Below, piece by piece: positions 37,463-45,922 of a stretch of 64,000 bases of DNA (its first letter is position 1; every line of letters begins with the position of its first letter). Under the pieces are notes generated by a model. That model did no database searches. It was not told where the DNA came from and was given only the letters and a program-made list of their open reading frames with translations. Origin of the DNA: Endotrypanum monterogeii (Eukaryota > Euglenozoa > Kinetoplastea > Trypanosomatida > Trypanosomatidae). The position numbers were made by a program, and so were the translations under genes. The stretch is taken from the NCBI GenBank assembly GCA_000333855.2, contig CM007318.1, forward strand, positions 501,772-565,771. Reading direction: 5' to 3'.

Positions 37463-37996
37463 TGTTCAGATCCTTCTTTGAGATGTCCAGAGTCTTCGAA
37501 ATTCTTCCCGAAAGAAAAAATGTGTGGGTGTGACAGAAGAGAAAAGTGCGCAAAAAGAGACAGATATGCAGCATAGGGGGGATGAGAGTGTGTTTGTGGT
37601 GGTCGTCATTGTGGGATTTCCAAAGCACAGGGCAACATGTCTGAGGCTGTGCTGTTGCGGTTCTTGGCAGGAGGGAGGTGTTCCACCGCAAATGACTTAG
37701 CAAAGGAAAACACATGAGGGTGAAATATCATGGACCAACTGTTCTCTGCGTGTCCTTGGTGTTCACTACCGTGTGGAGGATAAATGAGATATTTAGCCGT
37801 GCCCTACCCCCCTACCCCTGTGTGTCGCAGAGCCAAGAGGGATGGTGGCATGAATTCTACATATATACATATATAGTCTTCCATATCCACTGTAACCCTG
37901 CTTATCTTTACGGCTTCGTCGTGAAGGCATTCTCTTTTATGACTGTCCGTGAAAAATAAAAAAAAGTCCGTGTTGGTAGGGGCAGGATGCAGTTCG
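37463..37996. other. Spacer between SFI1-like and BCS1 genes
   Basis: Short spacer with the BCS1 acceptor and a mixed TA tract near 37860-37875. No gene seen. Confidence 0.5.
37504..37530 (-). promoter_or_regulatory. Predicted spliced-leader acceptor of BCS1
   Basis: Minus-strand C/T tract with TTTTTTCTTTC followed by GGGAAG, AG at 37505-37504. Confidence 0.45.
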
Positions 37997-40900
37997 TCAC
38001 ACAAATGCAGCGGCGGTGGCACTGTGCTCATTTTCTATGGTGCGAATGCGCCGGAGCAACTGCTCCATCTGACCAAGGAGGGGGTGATCAGGAGTCACAG
38101 GGCTACTACAAAATGCGAGCGTTGCGTAGTCACCGTTCTTTCGTGGAGGGGCACCACTTGGGAGATACCGCTGCGGCAGAGGTGATGGGTGAGGTGATTC
38201 GACCAGTGCGGCGGTATGGTGCAGCGCGGGAACGCTTCGGTGTAGTCGAGGTGTATCTTCAGTCTCACATGTGGTCAACGGCGGGGTGAGCGTGGGCGTT
38301 TGCCACCGTGTCCAGTTTTCTGGGTCGTCGTCGCATCTCTTGTGTGAACAATGCTGCTCGACGGTGTCGTTAGGCGGTATCGCTATTCTGCGGGGGGCCG
38401 GTGTGGTGAAGTAAGTGGAATCACGGTGCACTGGCCGCGTCGGCAGCGGCATTCCCAACCGTGGGCGTGTTGCTCCCACAGCAGAGCGCGGGAAACAAAA
38501 GAAGAGCTGTCGATCCCGTTGGGCTGCCAGTAGCCGTCGCTGCAGCGCTACCGATTGTTTTCGAAAGGGGACGATGTGCTGCGTAGAATGGGAGAAACAC
38601 GAGCTCTGATGCGTTGCAGCCTTTGAGGGAACGCGATTATTTCTGTGTGTGTCATCATACGAAGCTGCTTGCGGTGAAACATGGGCTGATGTCCCCGGTG
38701 TCAAGACGCTTCTGTGCGCGGCAGTTATTCCACTACCACGTGCTGGATTTTTTTTTGGCGACCTGATTGAGTGCGTGGACGCGGGGCGGACGTGTTTTCG
38801 CCGACTCTCTTGGGATCTGCTAGGAGACGCCGGTGAGGGTGTGGCGCTGCGGGGAGGCTGCGGAAGCGGTGCCAAGGAGACTGGAATAGTGCAGTTCTCG
38901 GTGTTTTCTTCTTCGGGGGCATTTTTCGAGTGAGCTTCCATACCGGTGATTTCTGTCAGACCCAACGTCGTTCGATTTCCCCTGAGATGACCCACTGCTG
39001 CGGTGCTCTGGGTAGTGGCCGCGGCCGGAAGTGGACGGCGCCGATCGACATTGTACCAACGAATCACGAAGCTCTGTGTGCGCCAGTGGTAAAAAGTGCG
39101 TGCCAATCGATTGAACCTAAGACGATGCATTGCCTCTGCCTCCATTCGCGCGTGGCTGAGCTTCTGGCGGCGCTCGGCATTCTGAACAGCTTTCCGGTGC
39201 CATGTGTGCAGGACTCTTCTCCCTTGAAGTTGCTCGCTTATTTTGAGCGCCAATTCTTCTTGCCCTTGACGCAAAATCAGACACAGCTGCATTTTTTGTT
39301 GCCAGTGAAGAAACGCGGGGCGAAGGACATGACGCCGTGTCTGCCGAGACACGCAGGCCCGAATATATGTTTCACGTTGCCATCGCTGCGACCATTGGAC
39401 AAAACAGATCGCGGCAAGCCGAGCCACACGAAACGCACGAATTTTGGCCTCATCCTCCCGCCGCGTCTGTTGTCCAAGCCATCGTGATCGCCAAGCGCTC
39501 CATGCGTGCCATAGCAAGGTTCTCTGTTGCTGTTTGGTTTCTAGAAAGCTGCGTAGTCGTGTGGCCAGGGTGCATCTAGATGTCCACCGCTGAAGCGCAC
39601 GCTTCACAATGGCGGTGTTAAACCGCACCGTGAAGAGGCGGACTAATTTTCGCCGAAAACAGACATCTTTCATGAGTAACAAAGTCGCTGTCGCATGCTT
39701 TCTGGCGTGGAAGCGATCGGCAATAGACTCACGGCGTCTTTGCCGCCACTGCGTCCATACTTGCCACTTGACTCGGCGTCCTCCGACGAGCTGCTGCTGT
39801 GTGACGCGCTGCCCTTGCAGAAATCGGGCTTTACACTCCCAGGCGCGAAACGCGCGATACCCCAGTGTGGAAATGCGGAAGCACCGCACCAAGGCGGCCA
39901 TTTTCCACCGCTGAAGGATGGTTCGGAAGTACTGAATTGCCTTTTTTTCCGTGTATGCGTCACAGCGCGCGAGGTCAATTGCTTCCTTCTTGCGCTGCAA
40001 AATCGCTGCTCTGCGATGCCTCCACTGAGCCCAGCAGTGCGCCATTGTTGCTTCCCCACGCTGTACCTTCAGAAAGCGTGTCGCCAGCAATTCGTACAGG
40101 CGGCGATCACGCCAGTAGAAAAACAGCCGCTGTGTAAAAACATATCGGCGTCGCTGGACCAGGGCGTCGAGGAGCTCTGCCAGCTGCGCATCTGCGTATC
40201 CAAGCAGATCAGTGGAAATTTGCGAAAGGTTGTCTGACGAGGTGTCAGAGCTCGGATCCACTGGAGGTCCTCGCTTCAAGGGGGAGGCCACGACTGGTGT
40301 GATTCCTAACGAGTGCTCCACTGCATCCTTTGATTTTTGGCGCGGAGGATCCTTTCGTTTACAATGTTGCGGTTTCTCTGTACAGGCCTCATTCACGTTG
40401 TCTGTCTTTTTATTGCCATCGATTCCGGGTTGAGGCGAGGTCTGTAACGTCACCCCTCCACGCAACACGTCCTCTAGTTTGTACGTAGTTGATACGTTCG
40501 CAGGAATGTCTTCGGAGTAGGGGGGTGTGAAGAGCGTTACAGATGGTGCGCTTGCCGACGGAGGGTCCTGAGTCTGGATTGACGAAAGCGGTTCCGTCTC
40601 CAGAGAGATCATTGACGCATTGTTGGTGAGTACTTCCTTGAAGCACTCTGTTGGCTGCACTTCACTCAAGGCGCTTCCACCCTCCCCAGACGGTGGCATC
40701 AGCGCTGTCGTCTGCGTGGACAAGAAATGTGACTCAGGAGCTGCTGTAGATGCGCCACTCGGCCTCGGCGAGAAAGGCTGGGCTTTGTCCACTTCCTTCC
40801 CCAGTCGCACACGCGACACCACTCTCGAGTCCGTTTGGGGGGTCAGGAGCTGAGCGGTCCACGCAGATGGGCGCAACTCGGCTTCCGACGCGGAATCCAC

Positions 40901-41968
40901 AGCGCTAGAGAGATGCGCCACCACGCGGATACCGCGCCGTGCTCGCCACCGCCCTAGCGCACTCCGTAGGAGATTGGTGTGGTACCACGTTTCACTCAAT
41001 TCGTTCAGTGCCACCTGCGCACACCACCGGGGGAGATCATCTAAAAGCCAGCGATGGACACACCCCTTTTCAGGGGTATTTGCGGCGCGAGGAGGCTCCG
41101 ATGGCCATGGTGTGGTGCACTGACGGTGAACATCTCTACCGGTTAAGAAGGCAAGGTAACGTGGAAAGGTGTCGACAACGAAACATTTACGTTGTCGCAC
41201 CGGCGTCATCGGAACGCCGTGGAGGACGTCATTGGCGATACTACCAAGAGGCGAGCTCGGCACGGCAGTGTCTTCAAGGCCTGACAAGGTGAGCTCCGCG
41301 TCTTCTATGCTCAACGCTCGCGACGGCAGCGATAACGCCTGAGAGGGGGAATTGTTGGGTTTGAGTGAAGGCAACAGCCATTCAGTGAGCTGAACGAGAG
41401 CCGTTGCACACCATGCAGGTTCACGCGTGCGCAGCTCTTCAGCAGCCCGGGCGTCGGCCAGCAACTGCGAAGCAAGTGTGGGGGATGAGTGGCCTTCAAC
41501 CAAGGGGCTCGGAACAAGCGACGCTGCTGTCCACGTCGAGCAGCGCAACAGATGAGCTGCGGTGAGTAGTCCATAGATAGAGGCGTTCGTGATGCATCTC
41601 CGGGCTTCTATGGGGGTCGGCAAGTGCGATTGATCCCTCTTTTCATGGATTTGGGGAATAAGGGGTGCGCTTTTGTGCGAAGGGGTACGCTCAAAAAGCG
41701 AGGGGATCTCAGCAAGGCACGGCGGTGCTGCGATTTCGGAGATTACCCAAGACGAATGCACATTTTCAGTGTTGAACTCTCGACAGCGATGGAGCTCATC
41801 TACCAGCTCTGCCACCCCTGATTGTGAGAGCGCATAGAGAGAAAATATGAGGCGAATGGCCTCGGCACAGACAGCTTGGTAAACCACAGCACACGCCCCC
41901 TGGATCGCTTTGAATGGTGATTCTGTGGATAGAGTGAGAGAGACGAGCTCGTCTTCGCACGATTTCAT
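37997..41968 (-). CDS. SFI1: SFI1-like centrin-binding repeat protein
   Basis: 1323 aa, ATG at 41968. Residues about 605-970 hold at least eleven repeats with the SFI1 pattern of a long helix ending in hydrophobic-x-x-Trp followed by basic residues: 'LFFYWRDRR', 'HCWAQWRHRR', 'ILQRWKM', 'AFRAWECK', 'VWTQWRQRR', 'ALQRWTSR', 'AWSAWRSR', 'CFVQWSQR', 'AFLHWQQK', 'VLHTWHRK', 'TFYHWRTQ'; an isolated one ('ALGRWRARR') lies near 337-345. SFI1 forms a filament coated by centrins at basal bodies, centrosomes or spindle poles. The first ~600 residues mix helical and disordered sequence; the tail (about 975-1323) is Ser/Pro/Thr-rich. The acceptor is 22 nt upstream. The repeat assignment is clear; orthology to yeast SFI1 is inferred. 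Confidence 0.82.
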   Translation of the reverse strand: MKSCEDELVSLTLSTESPFKAIQGACAVVYQAVCAEAIRLIFSLYALSQSGVAELVDELHRCREFNTENVHSSWVISEIAAPPCLAEIPSLFERTPSHKSAPLIPQIHEKRDQSHLPTPIEARRCITNASIYGLLTAAHLLRCSTWTAASLVPSPLVEGHSSPTLASQLLADARAAEELRTREPAWCATALVQLTEWLLPSLKPNNSPSQALSLPSRALSIEDAELTLSGLEDTAVPSSPLGSIANDVLHGVPMTPVRQRKCFVVDTFPRYLAFLTGRDVHRQCTTPWPSEPPRAANTPEKGCVHRWLLDDLPRWCAQVALNELSETWYHTNLLRSALGRWRARRGIRVVAHLSSAVDSASEAELRPSAWTAQLLTPQTDSRVVSRVRLGKEVDKAQPFSPRPSGASTAAPESHFLSTQTTALMPPSGEGGSALSEVQPTECFKEVLTNNASMISLETEPLSSIQTQDPPSASAPSVTLFTPPYSEDIPANVSTTYKLEDVLRGGVTLQTSPQPGIDGNKKTDNVNEACTEKPQHCKRKDPPRQKSKDAVEHSLGITPVVASPLKRGPPVDPSSDTSSDNLSQISTDLLGYADAQLAELLDALVQRRRYVFTQRLFFYWRDRRLYELLATRFLKVQRGEATMAHCWAQWRHRRAAILQRKKEAIDLARCDAYTEKKAIQYFRTILQRWKMAALVRCFRISTLGYRAFRAWECKARFLQGQRVTQQQLVGGRRVKWQVWTQWRQRRRESIADRFHARKHATATLLLMKDVCFRRKLVRLFTVRFNTAIVKRALQRWTSRCTLATRLRSFLETKQQQRTLLWHAWSAWRSRWLGQQTRREDEAKIRAFRVARLAAICFVQWSQRWQRETYIRACVSRQTRRHVLRPAFLHWQQKMQLCLILRQGQEELALKISEQLQGRRVLHTWHRKAVQNAERRQKLSHARMEAEAMHRLRFNRLARTFYHWRTQSFVIRWYNVDRRRPLPAAATTQSTAAVGHLRGNRTTLGLTEITGMEAHSKNAPEEENTENCTIPVSLAPLPQPPRSATPSPASPSRSQESRRKHVRPASTHSIRSPKKNPARGSGITAAHRSVLTPGTSAHVSPQAASYDDTHRNNRVPSKAATHQSSCFSHSTQHIVPFRKQSVALQRRLLAAQRDRQLFFCFPRSAVGATRPRLGMPLPTRPVHRDSTYFTTPAPRRIAIPPNDTVEQHCSHKRCDDDPENWTRWQTPTLTPPLTTCETEDTPRLHRSVPALHHTAALVESPHPSPLPQRYLPSGAPPRKNGDYATLAFCSSPVTPDHPLLGQMEQLLRRIRTIENEHSATAAAFV

Positions 41969-42149
41969 TCTTTGTCCTCACTCCTTGATCTGCAAGTGAA
42001 CGTATGAGCAGAGAGGCCTTTTCCCCCTTCCTCCTCTCCCTCTTGCCTGAGTGCGATGGTGAGTTGATTACCTAACAAATTACGTCTTTCCGAGACTGCA
42101 TCTAGTCGTAGTCTATTGGAAGGTGCGAGTGCGTTCCTGTTACGATAAG

Positions 42150-42181
<32 letters not shown>

Positions 42182-43230
42182 GCGCTGCAAATGTACACGG
42201 GTGAAACTGCCTTTCTCTCTCTCTACCCACTCACACATGTAAGCTTCCCCCCTTTGTGTGTTGGCAATCGCCGTGGAGATATGCAGCAGGGGAAAGCATT
42301 CAATAGTGCGAGACAGAGGGGAGTACGCATACTTACACCTGCACTTACTGACGTGATCAATGCTCAAACTTTTCATGAAGAGAGAGGATATGTTGCCAGA
42401 GGGAGTGTCGGTGAGTCGACTGGGATGACTTGACTCTCATTTTTACAGTTCGTGGTCAATGGTTGAGGCGATATTTTGAATATCGTTGGTCAGTATGACG
42501 CACAGTTCCAAAGGGAGCATTGATATTGCCCGTGTTTCCGTTGGGCGAGGGTATTCCTGAGGGTATCAAAGAACATCATCTTTTTTTTTTTTGGTGTATT
42601 TTCCTTGATTCACACACAGAACACTTCCCAGGTACACGTAGCCGTCCATGCACAGATGAATAAAATGTACAAAACTAATACTAGTCAGTAGGATAGGAAA
42701 CAAGGATCATGAAGCATGATGCGGAGAGGGGGGGGGGGGGGAGGGAGAGCCAAAGCGGCAAAAAAAAAAAAACAGAAAAAGCATGAGCAAGAGTAAAATA
42801 AGATGAGTCATCACGTGAGCTGATTCTCATCGAAGCACCAAGTGTGTGCGTGCGTGGGGGAGGGTGTAGTAGTAGCTCTTTTTCTATATCAAGAATACCG
42901 ACATATACATCTTGGCATTGTCCCACGAGATCAAAGAAGAATGGAAAAACATGTCACACACACACACACATACACCGAGGCAGCCGTCAAAATACGTCCT
43001 GCAATGCTCACCAGCGCCGACTGGGACAATAACTCCACGTTTCTTTTGCCCTTTCCCTCCCCCTAAAAGAGAAGTTGTGTTCAGTGTGATTCATGGGCGA
43101 CTTCAATGCTCATTCGATGTTTTTTTTTTTACTTCTCTCGGGTCTGCGGGCCCTCATCACGTGCGCGATCACAGGGGCATACCAGCGCACATGCACCCAT
43201 CTGTGCGTCTTTGCCTCTGGTAGTTTTGTT
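41969..43230. other. Spacer between 568-aa gene and SFI1-like gene
   Basis: About 1.26 kb with (TA)14 at 42150-42178, T12 near 42579-42592, G14 near 42728-42741 and (CA)n near 42956-42970. No supported gene. Confidence 0.5.
41990..42017 (-). promoter_or_regulatory. Predicted spliced-leader acceptor of the SFI1-like gene
   Basis: Minus-strand CCTCTCTGCTCATACGTTCACTTGCAG; AG at 41991-41990, about 22 nt before the ATG. Confidence 0.6.
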
Positions 43231-44937
43231 TCATGTAATAAAAATGCCCACCGTTGTCTCGAGTGCGTCATGATTGACAGCAACACACTTGGAGACCATC
43301 TCTCCAGTGGTGCGCGCGCGCGGCATCGCCAGCGCACCGGCCGATCCGTCGTCTGTGCTCAGGCCACTTTCTACACAGTAAAACCTTGTCGGCCGCTTCA
43401 AGAAGAGAATGTCTTCACTCCATACTTTGTCCGCCAGAAGCATCTCCTGCGGTGTCAGAAGGGTGTCGGTGGTGAGTACGCGTAGCAGCTCTGCCTTCTT
43501 CTTGGACTCGGCAGCTGACTCCTCAGCGTCCGTCGCCGCTACGGAGGGCCCTTCTGCCCACTTTTGCAAGCCGTATACGAGCAGATCTTCAATGATGTTC
43601 ATCATGGCACCGTCGAAAGCCTCGTCGCCAGACTGCGTGTGCAGATGGTGGCGAGGTATGTTTGCAATACGACTGAGAACACATGCTTTGTAGCGTTCCA
43701 GCGGCGTCGTGGTGGGGGACGATGGCTTAGTGCCGGCCGTTGACGCAGCATTTGATAACTCCGAAGGGGGCGCTGTGCCAAGGTGTTGCTCCAAGGTTCG
43801 CTCCAGCACCATGCGGTCCAGGTACTCGTCCTTCAAATACATTGCGGCACTCACGACACGGGCGACTAGATCTGGCATGGTAGTTCCAGCAGCCGCGGTA
43901 GCAGCAGCAATCTCAGAGCTGGAGGGTGCCTGCGAAGGGAATGTACCAGTAGCTCCCGTTTCTCGTTGTCGCTGCTGTGGGGGAGTAGGTGGTGTTTGGC
44001 CAGAGAAAGTAGGCGGGATGAAGCTCCGATGGGAGGGTTGTCCACCAGGACTGCCGTCGGCTGCGCTTGCCGGGGAACACTGCGGGGCGGGGGATCGCGG
44101 CAGACAGTGCGCTGGGGCACTAGTGACGCTGCCCTTTTGGGGGAGTGCGGATGGAAGTTGGATGGGTGACCTCGGCAAAACAGCGGAGGCAGAGAGTCGC
44201 GTCGCGGGCGTAATCGAGGGAGACGCACGGGGTGTCGAAAGAGATCTGGAAAGTCTGGTAGCCACCACCGGGGCGGCGGAGTGCTCGGTCGCACTGGCCG
44301 GCTGTTTTATTGGGGACGGCTCCGTTTCAGCCGCCGAGGTTGCGAAGATGTGCTCACGATGGTGCAGCACCAGCCGTGGAAACCATTGCAAAGGGAGACC
44401 GTATTCATGAACCAAGTGCTCAGCAATGCCTATGCGATTTGTGACAATCAAGTACTCCACCATTTCCACACGGAGGCGAAGCTGCTGCTGGGTAAAGTGG
44501 AGATTTTCTGGTTGGAGAAGGTGCGGGGTCGAGGGCGGGCACACTTGCTGGAGCAGAGGAACTGCATCGTCGCCTGCATTTTTGACTACAGAGGAGGACG
44601 GCGCTGCAGGTCGCTCGTTCGGCGCGCCGCGAGTGTTTTCGGAGCCGTGCTCCAAGGTTTCCGCGTTCGCGGCTAGCAGTGGTGTCTGTTGCAGGTAGGC
44701 TGGCACCTCCTGCGACAGCAGTTCATGCAGGCGCGTCAAGTATGGGTTATACTTTTGCTTCACGCTTTCGAGACGAGTCGACACTTTTTTCAAAGAGGCC
44801 CCAGTGGCCGCAGCGTTGGGCGTGTCCGCTTCGCGCTTCTGAAGGGCGGCGACTGCAGATCGCACAGGTTGAAGCTCTTTGTGAAGCTTTTGCACCTCGC
44901 GCAGCATATCTGCCATCTCCTGACGAGCAGCGGTCAT
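43231..44937 (-). CDS. Unrecognised protein with coiled coil, 568 aa
   Basis: ATG at 44937, stop at 43231. Residues 1-90 form a charged coiled coil ('MADMLREVQKLHKELQ', 'VSTRLESVKQKYNPYLTRLHELL'). Residues about 155-200 contain a helical pair ('RLRVEMVEYLIVTNRIGIAEHLVHEYGLP') faintly reminiscent of LisH/CTLH helices of GID-type ligase subunits; I do not assign it. Residues 205-340 are a Pro/Ser/Ala-rich linker. The C-terminal 220 residues are helical, with 'MMNIIEDLLVYGLQKWAEG' and 'LLADKVWSEDILFLKRPTRFYCVE'. No enzyme motif, signal peptide or span. Function unknown; gene reality is supported by length and composition. Confidence 0.75.
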   Translation of the reverse strand: MTAARQEMADMLREVQKLHKELQPVRSAVAALQKREADTPNAAATGASLKKVSTRLESVKQKYNPYLTRLHELLSQEVPAYLQQTPLLAANAETLEHGSENTRGAPNERPAAPSSSVVKNAGDDAVPLLQQVCPPSTPHLLQPENLHFTQQQLRLRVEMVEYLIVTNRIGIAEHLVHEYGLPLQWFPRLVLHHREHIFATSAAETEPSPIKQPASATEHSAAPVVATRLSRSLSTPRASPSITPATRLSASAVLPRSPIQLPSALPQKGSVTSAPAHCLPRSPAPQCSPASAADGSPGGQPSHRSFIPPTFSGQTPPTPPQQRQRETGATGTFPSQAPSSSEIAAATAAAGTTMPDLVARVVSAAMYLKDEYLDRMVLERTLEQHLGTAPPSELSNAASTAGTKPSSPTTTPLERYKACVLSRIANIPRHHLHTQSGDEAFDGAMMNIIEDLLVYGLQKWAEGPSVAATDAEESAAESKKKAELLRVLTTDTLLTPQEMLLADKVWSEDILFLKRPTRFYCVESGLSTDDGSAGALAMPRARTTGEMVSKCVAVNHDALETTVGIFIT

Positions 44938-45148
44938 CTTTAAAATGCGTGTCCGTGTATTTTGGGTGCCTCAGAGAGCGCTGAAGGCGTTCAACAGTGT
45001 ATATATGTGTATGTGTGTGTGTTTGTGTCAATAACGCGAATACACGGCATAGAAGAGCAGTGATACAAAAGCAAAAGATAATATAATCGGTCAACTCCGA
45101 GTGGCAGTGGTAGTTGGGTGAGTGTGATTCAAAAGAGAAGATCTTCGC

Positions 45149-45469
45149 TTAGCAATTTCTCGCTCGTCTTTTGTGGTGCTTTTTGAATAGTGGAGTCCGC
45201 TTGTTAGATTGTATGTCGGTGACACCCCTGGTTTTCGACTTGGGATATCCAGAGCATATATATATATATATATATGTACATATGAAAAAGAGAGATGTCA
45301 GGGGGTGGCGACGAGGAAGGGTTGAGGGCAATAGGGGGGAAGGGACACAGAGGCATACTTCATTTCTGAAAGGGTCCATCCATCGCATCTTGATCTTCTC
45401 GGCTGAGGGGGATGTCACGAGGATCCTCACCTGTTTCGTATACGAGCCGATATGCGTTTTAGAAAACAT
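45149..45469 (-). CDS. Possible small gene (106 codons) behind a strong acceptor
   Basis: The first ATG (45469) after the best-looking acceptor in this spacer (C/T-rich tract ending GGCAG, AG at 45487-45486) opens a 106-codon frame. The first ~38 residues ('MFSKTHIGSYTKQVRILVTS', then a Lys/Met/Trp-containing stretch) look protein-like; the remainder includes Pro/Leu-rich and TA-repeat-encoded Tyr-Ile sequence, so the true product may be shorter or the frame may be an upstream ORF in the 5' UTR of the 568-aa gene. Not recognised. Confidence 0.35.
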   Translation of the reverse strand: MFSKTHIGSYTKQVRILVTSPSAEKIKMRWMDPFRNEVCLCVPSPLLPSTLPRRHPLTSLFFICTYIYIYICSGYPKSKTRGVTDIQSNKRTPLFKKHHKRRARNC

Positions 45470-45485
45470 TGCTCGCAGGCGCTTG

Positions 45486-45525
45486 CTGCCGAGGAGGAGG
45501 AGAGGGGGGAAGTAGCGAAAAACCA
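45486..45525 (-). promoter_or_regulatory. Strong predicted spliced-leader acceptor in a spacer
   Basis: Minus-strand CTACTTCCCCCCTCTCCTCC followed by TCCTCGGCAG; AG at 45487-45486. It serves either the small ORF starting 17 nt later or the 568-aa gene about 550 nt further on. Confidence 0.6.
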
Positions 45526-45922
45526 CACTACTTTTTTTTTTTTTTTACAGCAGACCACAAAGGGAAACATATATATATATATATGTGCATATATGTACAT
45601 ATTTCCTTTTCTTCTGAGTTCATGCGGAATTACCTGTTGGTGTACGTTAAAAGAGATAACATGTGGACTCTATGAAAGCGCATTACTTCGTTATAAAAGG
45701 AGGGGGGAGGAAGGGAGGGAGGAGAAAAAAAAAGAGAGAGACAAAACAAAATCACCGCCACTCCGGAATGAAATAGTAAGAAAGGGGACGTGAGTGGGGA
45801 GCGCAAGTTCTGAAAAGCTGCTTCAGGCACGAAAACATATTCCACAAACTCATATGTATATTTACGATCGATTTCGAAGATCTTACCCAACACGTACATC
45901 ACCATAATATTATGCACCTCTG

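Larger units (their letters stand above)
44938..45922. other. Spacer between nucleoporin and 568-aa genes
   Basis: Besides the candidate small ORF and acceptor it contains (GT)n near 45007-45028, (TA)10 at 45256-45275, T15 near 45532-45546 (A-rich on the transcript) and mixed TA at 45570-45602. Confidence 0.5.

Noticed and set aside
43409..44410. Plus-strand frames (94 and 233 codons) opposite the 568-aa gene
   Set aside because: Antisense shadows of a minus-strand gene whose frame has protein-like helices; similar shadows oppose most other genes.
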